A DNA stretch of 64,000 nt from an uncultured Alistipes sp. (GCA_947367255.1 CANBCZ010000004.1:52945-116944), one strand, 5' to 3'. Counted from the stretch's first letter, positions 10,224 to 21,271 are shown. The notes: generated by a model from the sequence alone, not told the origin. Numbers and translations: made by a program.

Positions 10224-10254
10224 GGCTAATGGCTAATAGCCAACAGCCAATAGC
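10224..10254 (+). repeat. GCCAAT/GCTAAT heptad-like repeat
   Basis: GGCTAATGGCTAATAGCCAACAGCCAATAGC just upstream of polA ATG; related copies at 50844 and 54742. Confidence 0.7.
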
Positions 10255-10262
10255 AAAAAATA

Positions 10263-13133
10263 ATGAAAAAACTCTTCCTTATAGACGCTTATGCGTTGAT
10301 TTTCAAGTACTATTACGCATTTTACGGGCGACCGATGCGCAATCGTGCCGGAATGAACACATCCATAGTCTTCGGCTTTACGAAGTTTTTGCGCGACATA
10401 ATTAAGCGCGAGAAGCCCGACCTGCTCGGCGTGGCATTTGACCCGCCGGGGGGCTGTTTCCGTCGTGAGATGTTCCCCGAGTACAAGGCAAACCGTCCCG
10501 AGACCCCCGAGGATATTATCGAGTCGGTGCCATACGTAAAGCGCATTGTCGAGGCTATGTGCATCCCGATTCTCGAGATTGAGGGCTACGAGGCTGACGA
10601 TGTTATCGGAACACTCGCCTTCAAGGGTGCCGCAGCGGGATATGATGTCTATATGGTTACACCCGACAAGGACTACGGTCAGCTTGTGGGCGAGCGTCGT
10701 AAGATTTATAAGCAGAAGGGTGACAGTATAGAGATTGTGGACAGCGCAGCCATCAAGGAGAAGTACGGCATCGACGATCCTGCTCTTGTGCGCGACATCC
10801 TTGCGCTGTGGGGTGATGCGTCGGACAATATTCCGGGAGTTACGGGCATTGGCGAGAAGGGTGCAAGCAAGCTCGTTCAGAAGTGGGGCGAGGTGGAGAA
10901 CATTATCGCCAACACCGACAAAATTGGTGGCAAGCAGGGTGCAAATATCGCCGCCTCGGCAGAGCAGTTGCGCCTCTCCAAGACCCTTACGACAATCTGC
11001 CTCGATGTGCCTATAGAGTTCAACGAGGCGGATCTTACCGTCTGCTGTCCGAAGATAGATATGCTCCGTTCGCTCTTCACAGAGCTTGATTTCAAGGCAT
11101 TCCTGAATGATTTGCAGAATATGGCACCTGCCGAGGATCTTACAGTGCCGCGCCAGATGGAGCAGACGCAGCTTGCCAATATGGCGCGCGTAAAGGCGGG
11201 CGAGGCGAAGCGCAAGGCTATGGAGGGTCAGGGTTCGCTCTTCGACCTATTCGGTAATCCGTCTGCAGAGGCGGCACAGCCACAGGTGGCAGAGCCGGAG
11301 TCAAATGGCTTTGATACAGTGGCTACGGTGCCACACACATATACTATTGTTCGCGATGCAGCGACGCTTCGCAGTGTTGTGGAGCAGTGTGCAAAGTGCA
11401 AGGAGCTCTGCTTTGACCTCGAGACCTCGGGATTGGATGTCTTTGGCAGCCGCATTGTCGGAGTATCGCTTGCCGTAGCACCACACGAGGCGTGGTACAT
11501 CCCGTTCACCCTCTCGGCAGACAGAAACCGCATCGAGAGCGACTATGCTGCCATTCTAAAACCACTCTTCGAGGATGAGAGTATCCTCAAGGTTGGTCAG
11601 AATATGAAGTTCGACATCCTCTTTTTGCGTACCCTCGGCATCGAGGTCAAGGGTAGAAAGGGCGACACGATGCTTATGCACTACCTTCTCGACCCTGAGG
11701 CGCGTCACAATATGAATGCCCTTGCCGAGAAGTATCTCAATTACTCGCCAATTACTATCGAGACCCTTATCGGTCGAGGCTCGCAGCAGATTACGATGGA
11801 TATGGTCGGACTGGATGCCATTGCGCAGTACGCCGCTGAGGATGCAGATATAACCCTGCAGATCTACCACGCTCTGCGCCCGTTGGTGGAGAAGGAGCAG
11901 CTATGGGAGCTCTACTGCCGTATCGAGGAGCCGATGATAGGTGTACTTGCCGATATGGAGTGGAACGGCGTGAAGATAGATAGCGCAGCGCTGAAGAACT
12001 ACTCTGTAGCTATGAGTGGCGAGCTGGCGCGTCTGGAGGAGCAGATTCGTACCCTTGCCGACGAGCCTGCGCTCAATGTAAACTCGGGTAGACAGATAGG
12101 TGAGGTGTTATTTGCAAAGATGCACATTGCCGACAAGCCGAAGATGACAAAGACAAAGCAGTTCTGCACAGACGAGGAGTATCTGACCTCTTTTGCTGCC
12201 GACCACGAGATTGTCCGTACAATTCTCGAGTATCGCGGCATAAAGAAGTTGCTTTCGACATATATCGACGCCCTGCCACAGCTGGTAAATCCTGTGACGG
12301 GACATATACATACATCGTATAATCAGGCAGTTACGGCTACGGGACGACTCTCGTCCTCGAACCCGAACTTGCAGAATATACCTATCCGCGACGCTCTGGG
12401 AAAACCTATCCGCGAGGCATTTATTCCATCGCGAGCAGAGGGGCTGCTGCTCTCGGCGGACTACTCGCAGGTGGAGCTGCGACTTATGGCGCACCTGAGC
12501 GGTGACGAGTCGCTCATTGAGGCTTTTCGCAATGGAGAGGATATCCACGCAGCAACGGCTGCAAAGATCTTTGGCAAGGCGGTTGCCGATGTTACTGCCG
12601 AGGAGCGCCGCAGGGCAAAGACGGCGAATTTCGGTATTATCTACGGCATCTCGGCATTTGGACTTGCGCAGCGACTGAACATATCGCGCACAGAGGCTAA
12701 AGCGCTCATTGATGGCTACTTTGCATCCTATCCGAAGGTGAAGCAGTATATGGAGCAGACTGTAGCTGAGGCTCATAAGTCGGGTAGCGTATCGACAATC
12801 TTCTCGCGTCGCCGATACCTTGACGGTATCGACTCTCAGAATGCCAATACCCGTGCCCTTGCCGAGCGAAATGCCATCAATGCCCCTATTCAGGGTAGTG
12901 CAGCCGACATTATGAAGATTGCAATGATTGGCGTAGCACGCGAGTTCAAGCAGCAGGGTATCCGCTCAAAGCTTATCCTGCAGGTACACGACGAGATTGT
13001 CATCGACCTTATCCCTGCCGAGCGCGAGGCGGTCGAGAGAATTGTCCGTGAGCAGATGGAGGGTGCCGCAGAGCTCTCTATACCGTTGCTTGTGGAGATT
13101 GGAGTGGGCAAGAACTGGCTTGAAGCACATTAA
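10263..13133 (+). CDS. polA: DNA polymerase I
   Basis: 956 aa; 5'-3' exo (DAYALIFKYYYAF), 3'-5' exo (CFDLETSGLD), Pol A motifs (DYSQVELRLMAH, RRRAKTANFGIIYG, QVHDEIV). Confidence 0.98.
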   Translation: MKKLFLIDAYALIFKYYYAFYGRPMRNRAGMNTSIVFGFTKFLRDIIKREKPDLLGVAFDPPGGCFRREMFPEYKANRPETPEDIIESVPYVKRIVEAMCIPILEIEGYEADDVIGTLAFKGAAAGYDVYMVTPDKDYGQLVGERRKIYKQKGDSIEIVDSAAIKEKYGIDDPALVRDILALWGDASDNIPGVTGIGEKGASKLVQKWGEVENIIANTDKIGGKQGANIAASAEQLRLSKTLTTICLDVPIEFNEADLTVCCPKIDMLRSLFTELDFKAFLNDLQNMAPAEDLTVPRQMEQTQLANMARVKAGEAKRKAMEGQGSLFDLFGNPSAEAAQPQVAEPESNGFDTVATVPHTYTIVRDAATLRSVVEQCAKCKELCFDLETSGLDVFGSRIVGVSLAVAPHEAWYIPFTLSADRNRIESDYAAILKPLFEDESILKVGQNMKFDILFLRTLGIEVKGRKGDTMLMHYLLDPEARHNMNALAEKYLNYSPITIETLIGRGSQQITMDMVGLDAIAQYAAEDADITLQIYHALRPLVEKEQLWELYCRIEEPMIGVLADMEWNGVKIDSAALKNYSVAMSGELARLEEQIRTLADEPALNVNSGRQIGEVLFAKMHIADKPKMTKTKQFCTDEEYLTSFAADHEIVRTILEYRGIKKLLSTYIDALPQLVNPVTGHIHTSYNQAVTATGRLSSSNPNLQNIPIRDALGKPIREAFIPSRAEGLLLSADYSQVELRLMAHLSGDESLIEAFRNGEDIHAATAAKIFGKAVADVTAEERRRAKTANFGIIYGISAFGLAQRLNISRTEAKALIDGYFASYPKVKQYMEQTVAEAHKSGSVSTIFSRRRYLDGIDSQNANTRALAERNAINAPIQGSAADIMKIAMIGVAREFKQQGIRSKLILQVHDEIVIDLIPAEREAVERIVREQMEGAAELSIPLLVEIGVGKNWLEAH

Positions 13134-13296
13134 GAGACTGTTTACAATTTATTTACTTCGTTCTTTTATGCTCTTTACGGCTCTTTCCCCTTTCAATTCT
13201 CGTTATATAGTCCCCGCTATACGCCTCGAATTGAAAGAAAAAATAGCCACAAAATAGACGATAAAATAACTTCGTAAACAAATCTAAACAGTCTCT
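13133..13296. mobile_element. MITE-like hairpin element, 164 bp
   Basis: Perfect 12-bp terminal IR AGAGACTGTTTA (13133-13144)/TAAACAGTCTCT (13285-13296); arms match imperfectly inward to TTTCAATTC/GAATTGAAA. Confidence 0.7.
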
Positions 13297-13334
13297 AAAA
13301 AGAATAAAATACTTAAAAACTAAAAACCTATAGA

Positions 13335-14678
13335 ATGAGAAAATTTTTAATTGTTTTAGCGGCTGTGGGCTTTGCACTCTCGGCGACGGCAGAGGAGCAG
13401 ACGGCTCGCGAGAAGATCTTCAGCGATCCGAGCTATGCTCTGGGCGTATATCGCCTCTATCCGACCGAGTTCAAGGAGCAGACTCCCGTACCTAAGGGGT
13501 ATAAACCCTTCTATATCAGCCACTATGGTCGTCACGGCTCGCGCTATGTGCTTCGTGACGAGAAGTTCGATCGTGCATATAATGTCCTTGCCGATGCAGC
13601 ACATTTCGACAAACTGACCGACTTCGGTAAGGATATTTTCGACCGTATGACCCGCTCCAAGGTCGATACCTATGGTCGTGGCGGTGAGCTGTCTATTAAG
13701 GGTCAGGAGCAGCATCGACAGATCGCGGCGCGTATGTATGAGAACTACAAGCAGATATTCAAAAAGGCTGACTATATCGACGCCAAGGCGACTATCGTTC
13801 CGCGTGTGCTGATGAGTATGACAGCCTTCTGCGACGAGCTTATGCGTCACGACAATACTCTCGACATACACTACGAGTGCGGAAAACCGTTCCAGAAGTG
13901 GCTCAACCCATACTATAAGGATAACGACCCTCGCCTTGCCGAGTATATCGATCGCTATCGCCACAGCGCAAACTGCGAGTGGATGAGAGAGTGGAGGGAG
14001 TATCGTCGCAAGAATGTCGATATTTCGCGTATCCTCAACTCGCTCTTTAAGCCCGATTATGTGAAGAGTATGCCGTTCCCGCACGACTTTGTCTTCCACC
14101 TCTTCAAGACGGCGACATCCTTCCCGGGTACACCGACAACAGAGTCTATTTTGGATGTATTTACAACGGAGGAGCTCTACCAGCAGTGGAAACTTGTGAA
14201 TATCATCTTCTATCACGAGAAGGGACCTTCGGGTATTAAGGATAAGTTCCTCAATGGTGTCTCTACACCGCTGCTCGAGAAGATTATCGAGGATGCCGAG
14301 CAGAAGGTTGCCGAGGGTAAGCCGGCAGTCACTCTGCGCTTCGGACACGACGGAAATATTATGGGTCTGCTCAATACTATGCGTATTCCGGGCTGGTGTG
14401 AGGAGGTTGATAACTATGAGGATGTGGAGAAGTATTGGAACGACTTCAATATCCCTATGGGTTGTAATGTGCAGTTTATCTTCTACCGCAACAAAAAGGG
14501 CGACACCCTTGTAAAATTGTTGCTCAACGAGGAGGAGATTGCCCTGCCAAAGCAGATCGACGACTCCCTTGCACCATACTATCGCTGGGAGGATGTCAAT
14601 AAGTTCTACCGCGACCTTATTCCGCAGATGTACGAAACAGGCGGCTATAACAGATTGGACAAATTATTAGGTAAATAA
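13335..14678 (+). CDS. Histidine-type acid phosphatase (MINPP-like), secreted
   Basis: Signal peptide; FYISHYGRHGSRYVL catalytic RHGSR; LRFGHDGNIMGLL (HD motif). Confidence 0.88.
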   Translation: MRKFLIVLAAVGFALSATAEEQTAREKIFSDPSYALGVYRLYPTEFKEQTPVPKGYKPFYISHYGRHGSRYVLRDEKFDRAYNVLADAAHFDKLTDFGKDIFDRMTRSKVDTYGRGGELSIKGQEQHRQIAARMYENYKQIFKKADYIDAKATIVPRVLMSMTAFCDELMRHDNTLDIHYECGKPFQKWLNPYYKDNDPRLAEYIDRYRHSANCEWMREWREYRRKNVDISRILNSLFKPDYVKSMPFPHDFVFHLFKTATSFPGTPTTESILDVFTTEELYQQWKLVNIIFYHEKGPSGIKDKFLNGVSTPLLEKIIEDAEQKVAEGKPAVTLRFGHDGNIMGLLNTMRIPGWCEEVDNYEDVEKYWNDFNIPMGCNVQFIFYRNKKGDTLVKLLLNEEEIALPKQIDDSLAPYYRWEDVNKFYRDLIPQMYETGGYNRLDKLLGK

Positions 14679-14694
14679 CAAACTATAAGCTACT

Positions 14695-15831
14695 ATGAAG
14701 AGATTTTCATTACTTATCGGTCTTGTTGCAATAGTTGCAACTGCCGGTGCAAAGACTCCTCCGGAGGACAATTCAGACGACAGAGTATTCTGCAATCAGA
14801 TTGACAAGGCTGTGCGCCGCATCATCTCTATTCCGGACATCGAGGGCTACAAGACCCTCAAGTGCGACTTCCACATGCACACTGTCTTTGCCGATGCACA
14901 GGTATCTCCAACAGGTCGTGTGCGCGAGGCTTGGCAGGATGGTCTGGATGTTATCGCTATGTCCGAGCACATTGCCGTACACAAGAGCCCGGGCATCAAG
15001 CTCAAGGACTACAATATTCCTATCAACCACGCCCTGAAGGAGGCTGCGAAGTGGGGATTTTTGGTTGTTCCGGCTGTCGAGATTACCCGTACAAAGCCAT
15101 TCGGACATATGAACGCCCTCTTTATCAAGGATCCTAATGTCTTTGAGGAGACCCGCTATAAGGTCGATGAGAATGGCAAACTGCTCCGTGACAAGGATGG
15201 CAACCGCATTCCTAACCCTACCGAGATGGATGACTTCTGTAAGGCTGAGGCGCAGGGCGCATTTATGCTCTGGAACCACCCGGGATGGCCTGATCGCAAA
15301 TCTACTCTCTATCCGCTCCAGAAGCAGCTCATCAAGGAGGGTCGAATTCACGCTGTGGAGATCTTCAACAGCATCGAGTGGTATCCAAAGGTGCTCGATT
15401 GGTTTGACGAGTATAAGTTGCCGATGATGGCAAACTCCGATATTCACGAGACATCACGCTTTGCTTATGGTGATCAGATTCGCCCTATGACCCTCGTATT
15501 TGCCAAGGAGTATACCCTCGAGTCACTGCGCGAGGCGATGTTTGCAGGTCGTATTGTTGCATTCTTCGATGGTAAGCTTGCCGGCGACGAGAAGTATCTG
15601 TCACAGCTTGTTGGCGAGTCACTCAAGGTGCAGGTTGTAGATGCAAAGAAGGGTGTGCTTGTTGTTACAAATGTTTCAGATATTCCGTTCTATACCCTGT
15701 TTGGCGAGCGCACACTGCCGTTTATCTTCCATCCGCGTGCAGCTGTTCGCGTAACAGTTCCGAAGGGTACAGTTCTTGATTTTACAAATTGTTATGTTGG
15801 TCGCAAGACCCTTAAAAAGGAGATTTGGTAA
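14695..15831 (+). CDS. PHP-domain phosphoesterase, secreted
   Basis: Signal peptide; CDFHMHTVFADAQV, AMSEHIAVHK, LWNHPGWP, NSDIHET metal motifs. Confidence 0.87.
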   Translation: MKRFSLLIGLVAIVATAGAKTPPEDNSDDRVFCNQIDKAVRRIISIPDIEGYKTLKCDFHMHTVFADAQVSPTGRVREAWQDGLDVIAMSEHIAVHKSPGIKLKDYNIPINHALKEAAKWGFLVVPAVEITRTKPFGHMNALFIKDPNVFEETRYKVDENGKLLRDKDGNRIPNPTEMDDFCKAEAQGAFMLWNHPGWPDRKSTLYPLQKQLIKEGRIHAVEIFNSIEWYPKVLDWFDEYKLPMMANSDIHETSRFAYGDQIRPMTLVFAKEYTLESLREAMFAGRIVAFFDGKLAGDEKYLSQLVGESLKVQVVDAKKGVLVVTNVSDIPFYTLFGERTLPFIFHPRAAVRVTVPKGTVLDFTNCYVGRKTLKKEIW

Positions 15832-16604
15832 TGCTTAGTATTGCAGAACGTCATAAATACATCCTCGAAAAGCTCGAGAAGTACGGCTTTATCCGTATTA
15901 CGGATGTTGCCGAGGAGCTGGGTGTGACAAAGGTTACCATCCGCAAGGATGTCAAGATTTTGGAGAGCAAAGGTCTGCTCTTCAAGGTGCACGGTAGCGC
16001 GCGCCTTGCCAATCCGCATATCGCCGACCGTGACCTTATGACCAAGAGTTCGCTCAATCGTGAGGCGAAGCGTCGTATTGCCGAGCGTGCAGCCCAGATG
16101 ATCGAGGAGGGTGACTCTATTATGATCTCGGCAGGCTCTACAACCTACGCCCTTGCCGAGGTTATCCACGCCATGTCGCCATCGCCGACAATCAATGTCG
16201 TAACTCCGTTCCTGAAGGTCTCGGCGCTGCTTAACGAGGTCGATACCATACAGGTCGAGCAGCTCGGCGGCTGTGTCTACAAGAAGTCGTTTGCTACCCG
16301 TGGCGAGACTGCCGGTGCCAGCCTGAAGGATATGGTCTGCACAAAGTTCTTCCTCGGCGTGGATGGCTTTGATCCCGATTTCGGCATCACCACCTCGACT
16401 ATCGAGGAGGCTCATCTGTCGCGTAAGATGATGGCTGCAGCAGCAAAGGTTATCGTTGTCTCAGACTCGTCAAAGTTCGGTCATCACGGCTTTGGTCGCG
16501 TGACCTCTATCGATGGCGTGGATGTGATTATTACCGACACCGGTATATCTCCGGAGATGGCTGCAATTATCGAGGAGACAGGTATTGAATTGATTACTGT
16601 ATAA
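15831..16604 (+). CDS. DeoR/GlpR family transcriptional regulator
   Basis: LSIAERHKYILEKLEKYGFIRITDVAEELGVTKVTIRKDVKILESKGLL HTH; C-terminal sugar-P-like domain. Confidence 0.93.
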   Translation: MLSIAERHKYILEKLEKYGFIRITDVAEELGVTKVTIRKDVKILESKGLLFKVHGSARLANPHIADRDLMTKSSLNREAKRRIAERAAQMIEEGDSIMISAGSTTYALAEVIHAMSPSPTINVVTPFLKVSALLNEVDTIQVEQLGGCVYKKSFATRGETAGASLKDMVCTKFFLGVDGFDPDFGITTSTIEEAHLSRKMMAAAAKVIVVSDSSKFGHHGFGRVTSIDGVDVIITDTGISPEMAAIIEETGIELITV

Positions 16605-16619
16605 AAGCTTTGAGAAATT

Positions 16620-16904
16620 ATGGCAGAAAATAAACTTGAATTCGAGATTGACCCTGAAGTAGCGCAGGGTCAATACTCAAACTTCGTGATTATCGCACAC
16701 TCACCGAGCGAGGTTATCCTCGACTTTGCCTCTATGCTTCCGGGTATGCCTAAGGCAAAGGTCGGTCACCGCGTCATCCTCACCCCTGAGCACGCCAAGC
16801 GTCTTCTGCGCTCCCTGCAGGAAAACCTCTCAAATTATGAGAATAAGTTTGGAACGATCAAGGTTGGACAAGGCGGAGGTTTTAAGCCAATGGGTCAAGC
16901 GTAA
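16620..16904 (+). CDS. DUF3467 family protein
   Basis: LEFEIDPEVAQGQYSNFVIIAHSPSEVILDFASMLPGMPKAKVGHRVILTPEHAKRLL. Confidence 0.9.
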   Translation: MAENKLEFEIDPEVAQGQYSNFVIIAHSPSEVILDFASMLPGMPKAKVGHRVILTPEHAKRLLRSLQENLSNYENKFGTIKVGQGGGFKPMGQA

Positions 16905-17095
16905 ACTTGCATAGCAAGGTGAATTCTGCGTTACGCTCGGCTTGAAAATCGGTCTTGTTATTCGCTTGTGGGTGGTGAAAATACTGTCTCTGCCCAAATG
17001 GTTGTTGTTTTTAACAGATTTCTTCGACTTTTATGCGATAAAACGGCGATTTTACACTAACTTTGCGCCAAAGAATAATCTAATAGTAAAATAAT

Positions 17096-18040
17096 ATGGA
17101 GGCTATTGTAAAGACAAACTTCAATTTTAAGGGTCAGAACAACCACTATGTCGGTAAGGTGCGTGATGTTTACAGCATCGATGGCGACTATCTGGTAATG
17201 GTAGTTTCAGACCGTATCTCTGCGTTTGACGTAGTATTGCCTAAGGGTATTCCATTCAAGGGTCAGGTGCTCAACCAGATTGCTGCTTCTTTCCTTGATG
17301 CTACTACAGACATCCTTCCTAACTGGAAGATTGCTGTGCCGGATCCAATGGTAACTGTAGGTCACAAGTGCGAGCCATTCAAGGTTGAGATGGTTATCCG
17401 CGGCTACCTCTCAGGTCACGCGTGGAGAGAGTACAAGGCTGGCAAGAGAACTCTCTGCGGTGTAACTATGCCTGACGGTATGGTTGAGAATCAGAAGTTC
17501 CCAGAGCCAATCATCACCCCTACAACCAAGGCTGATGAGGGTCACGACGAGGATATCTCTAAGGAGGAGATTATCGCTCGCGGTATCGTTAGTCGTGAGG
17601 ACTACGAGCAGCTCGAGGCTTACACTCGTGCTATCTTTGCTCGCGGTACAGAGATCGCTGCAAAGATGGGTCTTATCCTTGTTGATACCAAGTACGAGTT
17701 TGGTAAGAAGAACGGTGTAATCTACCTGATGGACGAGATTCACACTCCGGACTCTTCTCGTTACTTCTACGCTGAGGGTTATGCTGAGCGTCTTGCTGCA
17801 GGCGAGAAGCAGAAGCAGTTGAGCAAGGAGTTTGTTCGCGAGTGGCTTATGGCAAACGGCTTCCAGGGTCAGGAGGGTCAGCAGGTACCTGAGATGACTC
17901 CGGAGATTGTTGCGTCAATCACCGACCGCTACATCGAGCTCTACGAGAGCATCACCGGCGAGAAGTTCGTGAAGGCTGAGTGTGAGGATGTGGCAGCGCG
18001 TATTGAGAAGAATGTGAGTGAGTTCCTCGCAACTTTGTAG
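17096..18040 (+). CDS. purC: Phosphoribosylaminoimidazole-succinocarboxamide synthase
   Basis: [39 protein letters not shown]...[13 protein letters not shown]. Confidence 0.97.
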   Translation: MEAIVKTNFNFKGQNNHYVGKVRDVYSIDGDYLVMVVSDRISAFDVVLPKGIPFKGQVLNQIAASFLDATTDILPNWKIAVPDPMVTVGHKCEPFKVEMVIRGYLSGHAWREYKAGKRTLCGVTMPDGMVENQKFPEPIITPTTKADEGHDEDISKEEIIARGIVSREDYEQLEAYTRAIFARGTEIAAKMGLILVDTKYEFGKKNGVIYLMDEIHTPDSSRYFYAEGYAERLAAGEKQKQLSKEFVREWLMANGFQGQEGQQVPEMTPEIVASITDRYIELYESITGEKFVKAECEDVAARIEKNVSEFLATL

Positions 18041-18055
18041 TGAGTGACAAAAAAG

Positions 18056-18145
18056 CGAATTTCTGCGTTACTCTCGGCTCGAAAATCCTCATTTACGTCA
18101 AGTAAACTGCGGTTTTCTCGCCTTCGAAAGCCTTGAAATTCATCT
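18056..18145 (+). repeat. Family 3 terminator-like hairpin repeat
   Basis: GAATTTCTGCGTTACTCTCGGCTCGAAAATC...GGTTTTCTCGCCTTCGAAAGCCTTGAAATTC directly 3' of purC. Confidence 0.6.
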
Positions 18146-18183
18146 TTTTATTCACTCCCTATCTCGGTTTCGGGTAAAATAGA

Positions 18184-18218
18184 AAAGGATTGGTTCATCG
18201 AACCAATCCTTTTTTTTG
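18184..18218. terminator. Bidirectional intrinsic terminator
   Basis: AAAGGATTGGTTC-atc-GAACCAATCCTTTTTTTT. Confidence 0.85.
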
Positions 18219-18232
18219 TAGCTAATCGCCTA

Positions 18233-19918
18233 TTACTTTGCCACCTCAAAGGCGCGATCGACAGCCTTATGGATAGTGTCGAGGATATTCTTCTTGCCGA
18301 GTTTGGCAACGATACCGCTGCGGTCCAGAGAGCGGAAGACATTCTCGTTTACTCCAGACAGGACAATCTTACGACCGCTGGCGAGCGACGAGTCGATAAA
18401 TATCTCGAGGTTATGCAGACCCGTAGCGTCGATAAACGATACCTTACGCATGCGGATAATGCGCACCTTGGCATTTGAGCGGTTACGAGCCATCTCTTCG
18501 AACTTGTTCGCAATACCGAAGAAGAACGGACCGTCAATCTCGTATACCTCGATAAAGTCAGGTAGAGTGATCTTCTCATCATCAGCCTCACCGTCGTTGT
18601 GAACATCGAGTTCGTTAGTAAGTACAGAGATGCTTGTGTTCTCCATAATTCGGCGCATAAAGAGCACTACAGCGAGTACAAGACCAATCTCGATAGCGAT
18701 TGTAAGGTCGAAGATAACTGTCAGCAGCAGTGTTGTAAAGAGGATTGCGATATCCGAGCGCGACTGGAGACACATAGAGCGGATAGTTCTCCAGCCACTC
18801 ATATTGTATGACACCATAATCAGCACACCTGCAAGGCACGGCATAGGGATAGCACCTACAAGACCACCGAGCAGCAGCAGTACGCAGAGCAGAACTATTG
18901 TATGAACAACGCCCGCGACAGGGGTACGACCACCGTTGTTGATATTTGCCATAGTACGGGCAATAGCACCTGTTGCAGGGATACCGCCGAAGAATGGAAC
19001 GACGATATTTGCGATACCCTGACCGATAAGCTCGGTATTTGAGTTGTGCTTGTCGCCGATAACACCATCTGCAACCATTGCCGAGAGCAGTGACTCGATA
19101 GCACCCAGCATAGCGATAGTAAAGGCTACAGGGAGCAGTGACTGCATAGTCGAGAAGATTGTCTCGCCCTCAGGAATTGATGGCAGACGCCACTCCGGAA
19201 GACCTGAAGGGAGGGTGTAGAGGTCGCCGATTGTAGAGATAGATGTAACACCTGCAAAGCGCTCAAGCAGCCAGCAGACGAGGGTCATAATGACAATAGC
19301 GAGCAGTGAACCCGGAATCTTCTTCGAGAACTTAGGGGTGTAGACGATAATCAGAATACTCAGAATACCCACCGCAAATGACCACCAGTTGATATTGCCG
19401 ATATTCTCGAAGTAGCAGATCCACTTGTCGATAAAGTTTGCAGGAACATTCTCGATGCCCATACCGAAGAGGTCATTCATCTGTGTCGAGAAGATGGTAA
19501 TTGCAATACCGCCTGTAAATCCGACAATAATCGGGTATGGCATAAACTTGATGACACTACCAAGACGGAAGATACCCATCAGCACAAGCAGCACGCCCGC
19601 CATAATGGTTGCAATGGCAAGACCGCCCAGACCGAACTGCTGGATAATGCCGTAGATAATTACGATAAATGCACCTGTAGGACCGCCAATCTGTACCTTT
19701 GAACCACCAAATACAGAGATTAGAAATCCTGCAATAATTGCAGTAACAAGACCCTCTGTAGGACCTACACCTGATGCAATACCGAAGGCAATAGCGAGTG
19801 GAATGGCTACGATACCGACAATAATACCCGCCATAAAGTCCTTCGAGAAGGTGTCGAGGTTGTATCCCTTGAGTGTAGAGAACAACTTCGGACGAAAATC
19901 AATCGAAAAACGACTCAT
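18233..19918 (-). CDS. SulP family inorganic anion transporter with STAS domain
   Basis: MAGIIVGIVAIPLAIAFGIASGVGPTEGLVTAIIAGFLISVFGGSKVQIGGPTGAF; STAS domain at C-terminus. Confidence 0.96.
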   Translation of the reverse strand: MSRFSIDFRPKLFSTLKGYNLDTFSKDFMAGIIVGIVAIPLAIAFGIASGVGPTEGLVTAIIAGFLISVFGGSKVQIGGPTGAFIVIIYGIIQQFGLGGLAIATIMAGVLLVLMGIFRLGSVIKFMPYPIIVGFTGGIAITIFSTQMNDLFGMGIENVPANFIDKWICYFENIGNINWWSFAVGILSILIIVYTPKFSKKIPGSLLAIVIMTLVCWLLERFAGVTSISTIGDLYTLPSGLPEWRLPSIPEGETIFSTMQSLLPVAFTIAMLGAIESLLSAMVADGVIGDKHNSNTELIGQGIANIVVPFFGGIPATGAIARTMANINNGGRTPVAGVVHTIVLLCVLLLLGGLVGAIPMPCLAGVLIMVSYNMSGWRTIRSMCLQSRSDIAILFTTLLLTVIFDLTIAIEIGLVLAVVLFMRRIMENTSISVLTNELDVHNDGEADDEKITLPDFIEVYEIDGPFFFGIANKFEEMARNRSNAKVRIIRMRKVSFIDATGLHNLEIFIDSSLASGRKIVLSGVNENVFRSLDRSGIVAKLGKKNILDTIHKAVDRAFEVAK

Positions 19919-19957
19919 AATGAATTATTTAAGTTTGAGAGCGCAAAGGTAGTAAAA

Positions 19958-19990
19958 AAAAGTGCTGTTTGTTCAAAAACAGCACTTTTT
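19958..19990 (-). terminator. Intrinsic terminator 3' of eno
   Basis: AAAGTGCTGTTTgttcaaAAACAGCACTTTTTT. Confidence 0.8.
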
Positions 19991-19993
19991 TAA

Positions 19994-21271
19994 TCAATAT
20001 CCGTATTGGGCACTGTCGCCGAGCCTCTCCTCGATGCGCAGCAGACGGTTGTATTTTGCCGTTCTCTCGCCACGCGACAGCGAGCCGCACTTTATCTCTC
20101 CACAGCCGAGGGCTACGGCAAGGTCGGCAATTGTTGTATCTTCGGTCTCTCCCGAGCGGTGCGACATAATGGTCTTATAGCCGGCGTGTTGAGCCATACG
20201 GACAGCATCAATAGTCTCGGTGAGCGTACCTATCTGATTGGGTTTTATAAGCACTGCATTGGCACACTTTTGAGTAATACCTTTATATATACGTCGCGGA
20301 TTTGTGACAAACAGATCGTCGCCAACTATCTGACAACGCTCGCCAATGGTAGCCGTCAGTGCCTGCCACCCTGCCCAATCATCCTCGGCAAGTGGGTCCT
20401 CTATAGAGTCTATCGGATACCTCTCGACAAGTTGTCGGAGGTAGTCTATCTGCTCGGCTGTCGATAGCTTTATGCCGTGTGACCCCTCGAAACAGCGGTA
20501 GTCGTAGCTCTTCTCGCGGTAGAACTCCGTCGCTGCGCAATCAAGGGCGAAGGTTACATCTCTGCCGGCAGTATATCCCGCACGATTGAGCGCCAGAACC
20601 ATCGTCTGCAGCACATCCTCTATCGACTCAAAGGCTGGGGCAAAGCCTCCCTCATCGCCTACGGTTGTTGAAAATCCTCGGTGGCGCAGCTCCGCCTTCA
20701 GGGCGTGAAATATCTCTGCACCCATCCTCAGCCCCTCGCTGAATGTTGAGGCTTCGATAGGTCTTATCATAAACTCCTGAAATGCCACAGGGGCGTCGGA
20801 GTGTCTGCCGGCGTTGATGATGTTCATCATCGGAACGGGCATTATGTAGGTGGAGGCACCGCCTATGTAGCGATATAGCGGCAGGTGAAGACTCTTTGCG
20901 GCAGCCTTGGCTACGGCAAGCGATACGGCAAGGGTGGCATTGGCGCCCAAATTGGATTTATCTTCTGTCCCATCTATAGCTATCAGCGTACGGTCTATGC
21001 CTCGCTGATCAAGCAGATCCATACCCATAAGCTCGGGCGCAATAATGGTGTCGATATTGTGCAGCGCACGCAGAACACCCTTGCCGTTATACCTGCTTTT
21101 GTCTTTGTCGCGTAGCTCTAAAGCCTCATAAGAGCCTGTAGATGCGCCACTTGGCACAGCTGCACGTGCCGAAAATCCCATCATTGTCACCACCTCTGCC
21201 TCGACAGTAGGCACTCCGCGAGAGTCAAGTATCTCGCGTGATAAAATCTTTGCAATCTTCATATTTGTCAA
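19994..21271 (-). CDS. eno: Enolase
   Basis: [64 protein letters not shown]. Confidence 0.98.
   Translation of the reverse strand: MTNMKIAKILSREILDSRGVPTVEAEVVTMMGFSARAAVPSGASTGSYEALELRDKDKSRYNGKGVLRALHNIDTIIAPELMGMDLLDQRGIDRTLIAIDGTEDKSNLGANATLAVSLAVAKAAAKSLHLPLYRYIGGASTYIMPVPMMNIINAGRHSDAPVAFQEFMIRPIEASTFSEGLRMGAEIFHALKAELRHRGFSTTVGDEGGFAPAFESIEDVLQTMVLALNRAGYTAGRDVTFALDCAATEFYREKSYDYRCFEGSHGIKLSTAEQIDYLRQLVERYPIDSIEDPLAEDDWAGWQALTATIGERCQIVGDDLFVTNPRRIYKGITQKCANAVLIKPNQIGTLTETIDAVRMAQHAGYKTIMSHRSGETEDTTIADLAVALGCGEIKCGSLSRGERTAKYNRLLRIEERLGDSAQYGY

Noticed and set aside
13356-14348. 330-aa minus-strand ORF
   Set aside because: Antisense to the phosphatase gene; no domain
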